Origin: a virus | Virus record (IMG/VR): IMGVR_UViG_3300001041_000932 | Coordinates: 1-32,697 of that record | Strand: one strand, 5' to 3' | Length of the DNA stretch: 32,697 bases | Part shown: in pieces, positions 14,004 through 20,857 of the stretch | Position numbering within the stretch: the first letter of the stretch is position 1 | Layout of the letters: each line of letters starts with the position of its first letter | Notes under the pieces: model-generated | Told to the model about the DNA's origin: nothing | Database searches by the model: none | What the model saw: the letters and a program-made list of their open reading frames with translations, nothing else | Translations under genes and position numbers: made by a program

Positions 14004-14978
14004 TTAATCATTTTGCGATATTACGCTAATCGTATCGGTCTTATAATCTGATTTAGCCGTAACGTTTTGAAGGATTAATGCCCCGAAGGCATTTTTAGCC
14101 CTGTATGTCATCTTAACGATTAAGTGGTCGCCTTTATCCGAGTATGTCGTTTTTTCGTGATCGAAGCTCTTTGGGTCGTTCAGGTTCTTTTTGAGTAAAT
14201 CTACCAGATGGGTATGCGATCCATCCCAAACGCTAAATTGCCCCTTAACCCATGTCTGGTATTGCTTTTGGGTATATAGTCTTTCAAAATCCTCCTTTAC
14301 CTCAGCTTTCTCGGAATCTTTTAGATGGTTGAAATATTTGTCTTCAATTTCGGCGAAATGCTTTAATTCATCTTCAGTAAATAATTTGTATTGGCTCATA
14401 ATCAATAACGCCTTATCTGAGTCTGTAATCTTAGCTGCCTCAGCTTTTTCGCGAGCTATCTGCTCAGCGGTCTTCCCTGGTTGTGAAGCTGTCTTTGGCG
14501 ATGTGGCATCTTCTCCTCCGACGATATTTCCGATCGCGCCAAATATAACTAGATAGCCCACGATAGCTACAGCCATTTTCCACTTAGTCTTCGACCGAAA
14601 ACCTAAGATTTTATTCCACCATTTTCGAGGAATTTCCTCTAAGCGTATATTGGTATTTGCTGTAATTAAAGAAGCAACTTCTTTGCCTTTTTGGTTTACC
14701 TTTAATTCATAAGTCCTGGTATCGCTTTTTAGCATAAATACTGACTGAGTAAACAAATGGTCAACGGTTGCACTTGTCCAGTTCTCCCACTTATCTTCGG
14801 ACAACTTACTGGCAGACCCGTTCTTAAAATCGTACTGCTCAAATCCCGTAGCCGAAAAGACTAAATATGAATTTGACTTACCTTGAACATTCGTGACAAG
14901 CGCCGGAAAGATTCCTAACTGATTTAAATAAATCTTAAATGCGTCTATCGGTTTTTGTTGCTTCTCTTTCTTTGCCAT
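14004..14978 (-). CDS. Membrane-anchored two-domain protein
   Basis: The 324-residue protein has an N-terminal basic stretch and a strand-rich cytoplasmic domain (about 10-120), one membrane span (about 135-152, VAIVGYLVIFGAIGNIVGG), a Lys/Ala/Glu-rich linker (165-190) and an external C-terminal domain (about 235-324). The tail, with DLLKKNLNDPKSFDHEKTTY and KNAFGALILQNVTA, resembles small secreted-lipoprotein domains of Bacillota. The start ATG follows AGGAGAGTG. It belongs to the same leftward run as the M23 and SpoIIIAC-like genes and may be an envelope part of the same machinery. Confidence 0.65.
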   Translation of the reverse strand: MAKKEKQQKPIDAFKIYLNQLGIFPALVTNVQGKSNSYLVFSATGFEQYDFKNGSASKLSEDKWENWTSATVDHLFTQSVFMLKSDTRTYELKVNQKGKEVASLITANTNIRLEEIPRKWWNKILGFRSKTKWKMAVAIVGYLVIFGAIGNIVGGEDATSPKTASQPGKTAEQIAREKAEAAKITDSDKALLIMSQYKLFTEDELKHFAEIEDKYFNHLKDSEKAEVKEDFERLYTQKQYQTWVKGQFSVWDGSHTHLVDLLKKNLNDPKSFDHEKTTYSDKGDHLIVKMTYRAKNAFGALILQNVTAKSDYKTDTISVISQND

Positions 14979-15085
14979 TTAACACACTCTCCTAATCTTC
15001 GCATACAATTATATCTCTTCCTTATAAGCCGGGCTATTCCTGCAACTCGACAGGATTAATTGTTTTACGCTAAGTTTTGCAACGG

Positions 15086-15763
15086 TCACAACGCCAGCAA
15101 CGGCAAGAGCTTCAACAACATCAGCGCAACTCCTCCGAGTATGAGTGTGTTCCCAACTGCCTTTGCGGCTTCCGGAGTGGGGGCAGGTGCAGGGACCTCA
15201 TCCCTCGGATTAACAACCGATTCGATATCAACGTCCGTGACCAAATGATTCTTCACAGTCCCGGCAAAGTCCTCAAAGTTGCGGTTATCCCTAAAATGTC
15301 TCCCGATCTCAACTGTGATTTCATCCGTCACCCCGTGATCCGGGTCAATCGTCCGTTTGTATTTAAAAACATCTTTGTCGTATCTACCGTTATTGAGTTG
15401 GCCTTTGATCTTATTCTTCAAGTAGTTACCTATCTTATTACCAACGTTATCCAACCTACTTGCATCCATTGTTCGTGGTATACCGATGGCTATTTGTTTT
15501 CCTTTGGCTATCCTTTCCCATGTTGATAATGGTGCGTAACCCAGTGCTGGATGATCCTCTGACCAGAACATTCCGTTGAGGGAGATGGGGTTATTTTGTG
15601 GCATTGGATAGAGATAAAACGCGAATGGGGAAGTGTTCAGATAGGCGCTAGGGGTTGTTGCTTGTGCCATGAAGGGGTTTGATAGGGAGATGCCAACTAG
15701 AATCATCAGCGTGGCAATGGCGAGTGTACGACGAACAGTAGACTTGCGCAGGACTAAGATCAT
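15086..15763 (-). CDS. Secreted protein with C-terminal membrane anchor
   Basis: The ATG at 15761-15763, about 9 nt after GGAGG, starts the gene; a TTG three codons earlier abuts the site and is less likely. A signal peptide (basic RKSTVRR, hydrophobic about residues 13-27, cleavage probably after AQA) is followed by an extracellular region, a Pro/Ala linker (PAPAPTPEAAKA) and a C-terminal hydrophobic segment (about 204-225). No sortase motif is present. It is likely an extracellular protein held in the membrane. Family unknown. Confidence 0.65.
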   Translation of the reverse strand: MILVLRKSTVRRTLAIATLMILVGISLSNPFMAQATTPSAYLNTSPFAFYLYPMPQNNPISLNGMFWSEDHPALGYAPLSTWERIAKGKQIAIGIPRTMDASRLDNVGNKIGNYLKNKIKGQLNNGRYDKDVFKYKRTIDPDHGVTDEITVEIGRHFRDNRNFEDFAGTVKNHLVTDVDIESVVNPRDEVPAPAPTPEAAKAVGNTLILGGVALMLLKLLPLLAL

Positions 15764-15764
15764 A

Positions 15765-15956
15765 TTAATCAACCTCCAATTTTGCCTTTAATTCTTCTAG
15801 GGATTTCAGAAGTTTCTCTATAGTTTCCCTATCTGGTGGGGAAATCCTCAAAAGAGTATTCAACTTGGCAAACATTACAATCATCTTCCAATACCATATT
15901 TCGGCAGTAATCCTACTCTTAATCACCCCGACAATTGGTTTTTTCACGCGAAACAC
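15765..15956 (-). CDS. Small basic protein
   Basis: The 63-residue protein is basic at its N-terminus (MFRVKKPIVGVIKSR), has a moderately hydrophobic centre (AEIWYWKMIVMFAKLNTLL) and ends in a charged helix (ETIEKLLKSLEELKAKLEV). It lies between the M23 peptidase (1-nt gap) and the secreted protein, whose ribosome binding site lies in its own 3' end. Possibly membrane-associated. Function unknown. Confidence 0.55.
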   Translation of the reverse strand: MFRVKKPIVGVIKSRITAEIWYWKMIVMFAKLNTLLRISPPDRETIEKLLKSLEELKAKLEVD

Positions 15957-15957
15957 C

Positions 15958-16635
15958 TCACTTCATAAAATCTTTGGGGTCAACAGCCTTCCCTCCAATC
16001 CTAATCTCAAAATGCAGGTGAGGACCTGTTGAATTCCCGGTAGTCCCGATCTCAGCAATCTTGTCACCGCCTAGAATCATCTTTCCCTCCGGTACTAATA
16101 CCTTTGAGCAGTGGGCGTAAAGCGTTCCGTAATTATTGCCATGATCGATGATGATGTACAGCCCATAAGTACTATCTTCAGCAACTTTCTCCACCGTTCC
16201 GGGACGACTAACCCTAATCGGATCGCCTATCTTCCCAGCAATGTCCAGTCCGTGATTGTTCTCGTTGTAGCCTTGGGTAACTTTTCCCTTCACCGGCCAA
16301 TCAAACTTCGCATTGCCGGTTAATCTCTCCCAAATCCCCTGATATCCTACGCTCCCGGCCGGGGAAACGGCATCTCCGATTTGCTTCTGGACCCCTTTGC
16401 TTTCGCCGAGTAAATCATTAACCTTATCCCGTCCTTGGCTATAGGTCTGAGCGGCTACATGAATATCGTTACTGAGTTGTTTAAATGGTGCGGCTACCCC
16501 AGACAGGACCATCAACCCAAGACTAACGACACCTAACCACTTAACGAGCATCGCCATATCTTTGCCGGCAGAATGACGAACGTATAAATAAACAACCAGA
16601 TACAAGGCACTTAGCCTAACAAAATCAGCGATCAT
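15958..16635 (-). CDS. Membrane-anchored M23 peptidase
   Basis: The 225-residue protein has two N-terminal hydrophobic segments (about 5-20 and 29-49), a linker and a LytM/M23 domain (about 112-225). Metal ligands and catalytic residues are visible: His128 and Asp131 in HGLDIAG, His175 in LYAHCS, and HLH at 206-208 in STGPHLHFEI. It should cut peptidoglycan cross-bridges or stem peptides at the outer face of the membrane. In conjugative elements such enzymes open the wall for the transfer channel; in sporulation SpoIIQ uses this fold as a structural partner of SpoIIIA proteins. Its gene overlaps the SpoIIIAC-like gene by 4 nt. Confidence 0.9.
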   Translation of the reverse strand: MIADFVRLSALYLVVYLYVRHSAGKDMAMLVKWLGVVSLGLMVLSGVAAPFKQLSNDIHVAAQTYSQGRDKVNDLLGESKGVQKQIGDAVSPAGSVGYQGIWERLTGNAKFDWPVKGKVTQGYNENNHGLDIAGKIGDPIRVSRPGTVEKVAEDSTYGLYIIIDHGNNYGTLYAHCSKVLVPEGKMILGGDKIAEIGTTGNSTGPHLHFEIRIGGKAVDPKDFMK

Positions 16636-16838
16636 TTGAACACATCGCCAATCTGCTTAAGAAAACCGATAGAAGCGGCAAGGACCATTCCAGAAACAGA
16701 AATTAGCGCAAGGGTTTCAGCGTAATAAATCCACTCAGACTTCCCGAAAACTTTAAGACCCAGCTTTATAACTTGGAGACCAACCGCAATCCCGAGTATT
16801 GAGAGGATTGGGGCTGCCGCTGAGATTCCTGGGAACAT
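16632..16838 (-). CDS. SpoIIIAC/SpoIIIAD-like membrane protein
   Basis: The start is the ATG at 16836-16838 behind AAGGGGG, giving 68 residues, the usual length of SpoIIIAC. Two hydrophobic helices (about 10-30 and 40-60) are joined by GKSEWIYYAE, and the end reads FLKQIGDVF, a pattern like the SpoIIIAC/AD family (IAGIG, GKKEY, LFKxVxxVF). In sporulation these proteins help form the channel between mother cell and forespore. Here the gene lies between a DNA-processing gene and an M23 peptidase, so it is more likely part of an element-encoded membrane channel. Assignment is by pattern, not by search. Confidence 0.65.
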   Translation of the reverse strand: MFPGISAAAPILSILGIAVGLQVIKLGLKVFGKSEWIYYAETLALISVSGMVLAASIGFLKQIGDVFK

Positions 16839-17548
16839 TGCGATTCCCCCTTTTTCGCGTTGTGTACGTTGAAACAAAACTTCTTGACTTCATCTAGGGT
16901 TAGGACTTCGACGAGGTACGAATAGGCCCGATCATTCTTAACGATTTTCTGAATGATGTCAGTTGGTCCATCTGTCACAATGAGGATGGTAAAATTCTGC
17001 TCCTTATTCAAGTCAATCCACCAATGAGGACGGGCCCCTTGGGATTTCTCCTGAATAAGTTTTTTTGCCAGATCATTGTATTGCTTAATCTTCTTGAACT
17101 CATTACCGGATTCGTGCCGATTAAATTCACAAAAGAAAGGTTTTAGTTCGGGAGTTTTGAACGTGATAAATTGATCCGGTTGGACGATGGGGAGAAATTC
17201 CTTTGGTTCGTTCTGGAAGGTTAGATGGAACTTGCTCTCCCTGGCCCTAATGGTCATAAAGGTATAGATCCAACTCTTCCCAATGGTGTGCTCGACGTTT
17301 CTTGGGGCCTTCTCGTCAACTAACCAAAAGTAATCCTTCTCGGAAAACGATATACGATTTCCGCGCTTAATACGTTTTTTCTTAACTAGCCTCCTAGTGC
17401 AACGATGGACCATTTCCACAGATAATCCAGCGAACTCAAGCAAATGGATTTGATCCGTGTTCAAGCAGTTGCAGCGCTCTAGGTGAGCTAGAACCCGTAA
17501 ATCTCGGGAGTAGCCCTTTACGTGACTTGCTTGACTTGTGTTGCTCAT
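16766..17548 (-). CDS. Replication-relaxation family protein
   Basis: The best start is the ATG at 17546-17548 (MSNTSQASHV), 9 nt after GAGG; an ATG two codons upstream and a longer open frame exist. The N-terminal part (about 12-70: RDLRVLAHLERCNCLNTDQI ... RRLVKKKRIKRG) is a winged-helix type domain, followed by a mixed domain with FCEFNRHESGNEFKKIKQY, the nuclease-like core seen in the Replic_Relax family. Members help open or process DNA for plasmid replication or transfer and often neighbour FtsK-like ATPases, as here. It overlaps the FtsK gene by 113 nt and the SpoIIIAC-like gene by 73 nt. Confidence 0.78.
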   Translation of the reverse strand: MSNTSQASHVKGYSRDLRVLAHLERCNCLNTDQIHLLEFAGLSVEMVHRCTRRLVKKKRIKRGNRISFSEKDYFWLVDEKAPRNVEHTIGKSWIYTFMTIRARESKFHLTFQNEPKEFLPIVQPDQFITFKTPELKPFFCEFNRHESGNEFKKIKQYNDLAKKLIQEKSQGARPHWWIDLNKEQNFTILIVTDGPTDIIQKIVKNDRAYSYLVEVLTLDEVKKFCFNVHNAKKGESQCSQESQRQPQSSQYSGLRLVSKL

Positions 17549-18800
17549 AGTCATGCACCTCGCCTTGAATATCTTCGTATGGCATAGCGAACTGGGGGAG
17601 TCTGGAAAGGAGTTCGTGGTAACGGTCGGGATCGGAAACAACAGAAGGGAAATACATAGACTGAACCTCTATCTCTTCATCCCAGTCGAATATTGCTCGG
17701 CCCTTAGCCTTCTTTGGTATGAAGGCTGCTTTGCTATTGCCTAAAATCATGTTGGAGTTCACGGTATCCTTAACCCGGTAAACGAGATTAGCGTCAAACA
17801 TAGCTTTCAACTCAGGGAATGAACCGATCTTACCGAGCGCACCGGAACTAGGGCGTTGGATTGCTCCGACAGTAAATATTCCCTGAGATCTGCCAACATG
17901 GAGAAGCCGATGATAGGAGTTATAGGCATCCTTTGTTAACTCTCCCATCTCATCGCAACACAGAACGATTGCCGGCATCTTGTGCCCGATCTGAAGGAAC
18001 TCCGGAAAGTTTCTTGCGCCGGTTGAATTAACAATCGGAGCCCTACGGTCGTTCTCGTCGTTAACCCACTGCAGGAGTTTTTCGATGTGATGGGGTTTTT
18101 TTGCCCACAAAAGTCCATGCTTTTCGAGATACTGAAACTCACCTAGTTTAGGATCCAGCATAACGGGTATTACACGAGGCTGTTGGTCAATGCGGTTCAT
18201 ACTCAGAAGGGTATAGAGGATTACGTGTTCGATGTTTGACTTCCCGCTGCCCATCATGCCAACGATGAGGAGTGTGAGCATTTCGGCAAGATCCTTGACG
18301 ACAAGTCCGTTAATGGAGTAGCCCACAGGGAAGGGGAGTAGCATACCTTTCTTGATATAGGGGGAGGGGTCGAACTCGTAGGGATAGGACTTCTTGCGGT
18401 CCACGTTACTAACTGTCATATGCACCGCCATTCCGTGGGCTTCGATCTGACAGGTGCCATCCTCACCTAAAGCATCAGCAAAGGTCTGCTCTAAGGACTT
18501 GAACTTCTCGAAGTTGTGTCCAGGCGGGAGGTTGATCACAAAGAACCATGTTTCGTCAGAGTGGTCATCCATGGACTTGATTCGGCTTATGATCTCCTTC
18601 AGGCTCTTAGGGGCCTCCGATTTAGATTTAGGCTCCTTGGGTTCGTCGAGTCTCTTCTCGATGATGAGGGGACGGTAATCCTCTCCGTAGACGTGGACTA
18701 TGACATCGTAGATCTTGGCGGGGATACCGCCGCCTCGTTCTCTGCCGCGCCGCCACTGCCTCATGGCGTGGTCGTAAAGATCATGTCGTTCTGTTGTCAC
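17436..18800 (-). CDS. FtsK/HerA-type DNA translocase ATPase
   Basis: This 454-residue ATPase has Walker A GMMGSGKS (181-188) and Walker B IVLCCDE (278-284), with MLDPKLGEF after the first and VGAIQRPSS after the second, the layout of FtsK/SpoIIIE and TcpA/TraB-type coupling proteins. No N-terminal transmembrane segments are seen, so it either acts in the cytosol or docks on a membrane partner. Such enzymes pump DNA through a channel during conjugation or packaging. The C-terminus is Ser/Lys-rich. The AAACGTTT array lies just upstream of the gene. Confidence 0.88.
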   Translation of the reverse strand: MTTERHDLYDHAMRQWRRGRERGGGIPAKIYDVIVHVYGEDYRPLIIEKRLDEPKEPKSKSEAPKSLKEIISRIKSMDDHSDETWFFVINLPPGHNFEKFKSLEQTFADALGEDGTCQIEAHGMAVHMTVSNVDRKKSYPYEFDPSPYIKKGMLLPFPVGYSINGLVVKDLAEMLTLLIVGMMGSGKSNIEHVILYTLLSMNRIDQQPRVIPVMLDPKLGEFQYLEKHGLLWAKKPHHIEKLLQWVNDENDRRAPIVNSTGARNFPEFLQIGHKMPAIVLCCDEMGELTKDAYNSYHRLLHVGRSQGIFTVGAIQRPSSGALGKIGSFPELKAMFDANLVYRVKDTVNSNMILGNSKAAFIPKKAKGRAIFDWDEEIEVQSMYFPSVVSDPDRYHELLSRLPQFAMPYEDIQGEVHDYEQHKSSKSRKGLLPRFTGSSSPRALQLLEHGSNPFA

Positions 18801-18865
18801 TTCGTTCCTCCCTTCTCTTCTTCGCGGGGTTTTGGCTAGTGTTTATGCGGTTTTTAGCTTGTTCA

Positions 18866-18971
18866 CCGTTTGATAGGGCAAACGGGCTGGAATACGGGGT
18901 GTTAAACGTTTGTGCACTCGTTTTGTATTTTGAGATGGAAAACGTTTGAAGCAGAGGGATATCAAACGTTT
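18866..18971. repeat. AAACGTTT repeat array (operator, iteron or oriT candidate)
   Basis: Three perfect copies of the palindrome AAACGTTT (18904-18911, 18940-18947, 18964-18971) are preceded by an inverted pair CGTTTG-N6-CAAACG (18867-18884). They fill the 161-nt gap upstream of the FtsK-like gene; the last copy overlaps the stop codon of the RHH-like gene. Regular copies of one palindrome in a gap next to replication and translocation genes suggest a binding site for a replication, transfer or regulatory protein. Confidence 0.65.
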
Positions 18972-19204
18972 GGGGCAGGATGGGTTTTGCATCGGATGAG
19001 TTCATGAGCTATGAGACGTGCATCGGCTGGGGTGATGGGGTCTGCTAGCTTACCTAACGCTCCCATCTCAGCCAACTTCAGCCGAACTCCATCCCTGACC
19101 ATATCAGCCATTTCTCCTTCCTCAAGATTCAGTCTCTTTACAGCTTGTTGAATGTCTTTGTCTCGCTTACGGAGTCTTGCCTTAAGAATTGTTATGTCGC
19201 TCAT
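18962..19204 (-). CDS. RHH-type small DNA-binding protein
   Basis: The 80-residue protein starts MSDITILKARLRKRD and shows a strand, a first helix (KDIQQAVKRLN) and a second helix (EGEMADMVRDGVRLKLAEMG), fitting a ribbon-helix-helix fold, then a short tail. GGAGGT lies 6 nt before the ATG. It heads the long leftward operon and lies beside the AAACGTTT array, so it is the best local candidate to bind that array, as plasmid relaxosome or copy-control proteins do. That link is inferred. Confidence 0.6.
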   Translation of the reverse strand: MSDITILKARLRKRDKDIQQAVKRLNLEEGEMADMVRDGVRLKLAEMGALGKLADPITPADARLIAHELIRCKTHPAPNV

Positions 19205-19292
19205 GTGTGTACCTCCTGTGCTACGTGTGTGCTTTAGCTGTGACTCAAGGGTGTTCCGTCTGTGTCACAAATTACCTGTTGTAATATTATTA

Positions 19293-19300
19293 GTAATTAC
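19293..19300. promoter_or_regulatory. GTAATTAC operator candidate, copy 1
   Basis: One of three perfect 8-bp palindromes around the XRE gene cluster (others at 19869-19876 and 19957-19964). This copy lies upstream of the leftward operon that begins at 19204, where a bound repressor could keep the plasmid-type genes silent. Confidence 0.5.
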
Positions 19301-19351
19301 CGATAATTATTCGTAAACGCTAAAAAAATAAAATAAAAAAATTGGCCCAAT

Positions 19352-19552
19352 TTAATCGAGCCAATCATACCAAATATATTCGACTTTAGTGTTTAATGCT
19401 TTAGCGATTTTTAACGCTATACGAAGGGATAGATTTGGCTTTTTGTCATTAACTATTTGACTTATTTCTGATTGCCTAATACCTGTTATTTCTGAAAGCT
19501 TAGTTTGACTAACACCTTGTTTTCGTAGGATTTCCCACAACCTACTATTCAT
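19352..19552 (-). CDS. Small XRE-family repressor, copy A
   Basis: The 66-residue helix-turn-helix protein starts at the ATG at 19550-19552 (MNSRLWEILRKQG); an open frame runs further upstream without a better site. The HTH is SQTKLSEITGIRQSEISQIVN, followed by ALKIAKALNTKVEYIW. It is a paralogue of the neighbouring gene at 19608-19838: both share RLxEI, the Q..LS..TGI.QS.IS.I.ND.K core and the KV.YIW ending. Probably a lysogeny-type or plasmid-control repressor. Confidence 0.8.
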   Translation of the reverse strand: MNSRLWEILRKQGVSQTKLSEITGIRQSEISQIVNDKKPNLSLRIALKIAKALNTKVEYIWYDWLD

Positions 19553-19607
19553 ATCATCACCACAGGTAAAATATTCCATATAAATAACAGAAATCCTTCT
19601 TTTTATT

Positions 19608-19838
19608 TTAATAATAAGGCCATATGTAATCAACCTTACTTCCGAGGGCTCTGGCTATCTTTTGAGCGGTAGTAAGGTAAATGGCTTTCCGGTCATTAAT
19701 TATTTTGCTTATGTCACTCTGGGGGATGCCTGTTAATCTAGAAAGCTCTCTTTGTGTTATTTTATTTCTGTGCATTATTTCTTCAAGTCTATTTTTGGGT
19801 TGATACACTCTCTCATCACCGAAGTCTACTTTCGGCAA
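19608..19838 (-). CDS. Small XRE-family repressor, copy B
   Basis: This 76-residue HTH protein appears to start at TTG (19836-19838) behind AGAGGA; GTG ten codons in is an alternative. The HTH (TQRELSRLTGIPQSDISKIIN) and the C-terminal KIARALGSKVDYIW match copy A closely, so the two arose by tandem duplication and have since diverged. It is the first leftward gene in the divergent control region with GTAATTAC sites upstream, and faces the rightward XRE gene at 20026. Confidence 0.8.
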   Translation of the reverse strand: MPKVDFGDERVYQPKNRLEEIMHRNKITQRELSRLTGIPQSDISKIINDRKAIYLTTAQKIARALGSKVDYIWPYY

Positions 19839-19868
19839 TCAAGGAACATTTCCTCTGAAAAATAGACG

Positions 19869-19964
19869 GTAATTACTAATATATGTGATAACATATCAAT
19901 TGTAGTGTCGATTAATTAGCAAATTTAGCGTAAACTATGCACTTGTTTCGGGAGTCGTAATTAC
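19869..19964. promoter_or_regulatory. Divergent operator region with GTAATTAC copies 2 and 3
   Basis: GTAATTAC occurs at 19869-19876 and 19957-19964, with the inverted repeat ATATGT-GATA-ACATAT at 19881-19896 between them. The region separates XRE genes transcribed in opposite directions. I could not fix either promoter's boxes with confidence. Confidence 0.55.
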
Positions 19965-20025
19965 CAAATTCGACACGACTCAAGATGTAAGCTTATAGGT
20001 AGCATCAAGGGAATGGCATACACGA

Positions 20026-20217
20026 ATGGTCGGCAAAAGAATCGCTGAATTCCGTAAGGATAGAGGATGGACTCAAAAGGAATTAGCTAAAGTCACGAAG
20101 TTAAGCAAGGGGCACATAGCGGCTATCGAGGAGGGAAGGGAGATCCCGAAAATAAAAACAATAGCCATAATAGCGGAATGTCTAGACGTAGATCTGCAAT
20201 CACTCTTAAGGAAGTAG
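20026..20217 (+). CDS. XRE-family HTH regulator
   Basis: The 63-residue protein is almost entirely an HTH_3 domain: RIAEFRKDRGWTQKELAKVT, KLSKGHIAAIEEG, then PKIKTIAIIAECLDVDLQSLL. It is transcribed away from the two leftward XRE genes, which gives a two-repressor switch layout. The ribosome binding site (AAGGGA) is rather far from the ATG, so expression may be low. Its closest functional analogy is a Cro-like or anti-repressor partner. Confidence 0.82.
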   Translation: MVGKRIAEFRKDRGWTQKELAKVTKLSKGHIAAIEEGREIPKIKTIAIIAECLDVDLQSLLRK

Positions 20218-20267
20218 CAGTAAATTATTTATTTAGTATTCGACAAGATACCCCTTGAAGTAAATCT

Positions 20268-20281
20268 AGAACATGTGTTCT
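20268..20281 (+). promoter_or_regulatory. LexA-box-like palindrome
   Basis: AGAACA-TG-TGTTCT contains GAAC-N4-GTTC, the core of the Gram-positive LexA/DinR box. It lies directly before a -10-like TAATAT (20281-20286), with TTGAAG 20 bp further up. A second TGTTCTAAT follows at about 20295. It is placed to control the 20335 gene by DNA damage; a phage repressor site is the alternative. Confidence 0.5.
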
Positions 20282-20334
20282 AATATAGAAAAGATGTTCT
20301 AATTGCGGCAGAGAGTTAGGAGTTGAGCATAAAA

Positions 20335-20625
20335 ATGAGTACAGAAGAATACATTCGTCCCAAAAGGTTATTGAATGCAATTGTGGATAACTTAATAGAA
20401 GAAAGGGTTTTTGCTGGTACGAAGTGTGACAATGATAGCAAGATCGAGAGAGAGTTGATATCCTTAAGTAATACCATCAGAGAAAGAATGACTTCAGATC
20501 AGGACCTATTTGTAAGGTATGAAGAACTGTCTACAATGATTGAAAATTCCTCATTAAGCGCTGCCTATAGGCAAGGATTTCATGATGGTATTAAGTTGTT
20601 TAGGGAGATGTTTTTCGAAGTCTGA
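20335..20625 (+). CDS. DUF6809-like hypothetical protein
   Basis: The ATG at 20335 lies 12 nt after AGGAG; a TTG four codons upstream abuts the site. The 96-residue product has an all-helical look with IRPKRLLNAIVDNLIEERV, a central acidic region and the tail SAAYRQGFHDGIKLFREMF. The pattern (YEEL, then a GF..G motif near the end) resembles the DUF6809 group of small clostridial phage-associated proteins. A LexA-box-like site precedes it and a very strong terminator follows. Confidence 0.6.
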   Translation: MSTEEYIRPKRLLNAIVDNLIEERVFAGTKCDNDSKIERELISLSNTIRERMTSDQDLFVRYEELSTMIENSSLSAAYRQGFHDGIKLFREMFFEV

Positions 20626-20746
20626 AGAAGCTTAGAGACCTTACGTGGTGTTGTATGTAATACACCAGCAGGACACAAACTGGACGAAAATCCGCTTTAC
20701 ATGCTAGTGTCAAATTCTCCAAACGTTAATTGTGAAGAAATTACAG

Positions 20747-20789
20747 ATCCCCCAACCATGCATGGTTGGGGGATTCCTTATTTTTTATG
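20747..20789 (+). terminator. Strong intrinsic terminator
   Basis: A perfect 28-bp palindrome (20747-20774, arms ATCCCCCAACCATG) is followed by a T-rich tract up to 20787. It ends the rightward 20335 transcript and would also hinder leftward readthrough from the integrase gene. Confidence 0.85.
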
Positions 20790-20793
20790 AACC

Positions 20794-20851
20794 TATAAAA
20801 CCCTATAAAATTTTAGTTGCATGACACAAGTATGACACACTGTATGACACA
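20794..20851. repeat. ATGACACA direct repeats beside integrase
   Basis: ATGACACA occurs three times at 11-12 bp steps (20821-20828, 20832-20839, 20844-20851), and CCTATAAAA twice just before (20793-20800, 20802-20810). They lie between the terminator and the integrase stop codon. Short direct repeats beside an int gene are typical of arm-type integrase sites near attP; the core site itself is not identified. Confidence 0.55.
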
Positions 20852-20857
20852 AAAAAA

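Noticed and set aside
15077-15526. Plus-strand ORF of 149 codons
   Set aside because: It is antisense to the secreted-protein gene, which has a signal peptide and a good start; the antisense product has no protein-like features.
18866-18971. CRISPR array
   Set aside because: Repeats are only 8 bp with unequal spacing and there are no cas genes.
18781-19005. Minus-strand ORF of 74 codons over the repeat array
   Set aside because: It is rich in Ser, Gln and Asn because it reads through AAACGTTT repeats, and it lacks a ribosome binding site.
20026-20217. Antitoxin of a toxin-antitoxin pair
   Set aside because: The XRE gene has no adjacent toxin-like partner; the next gene is a DUF6809-like protein 120 nt away with its own control site.
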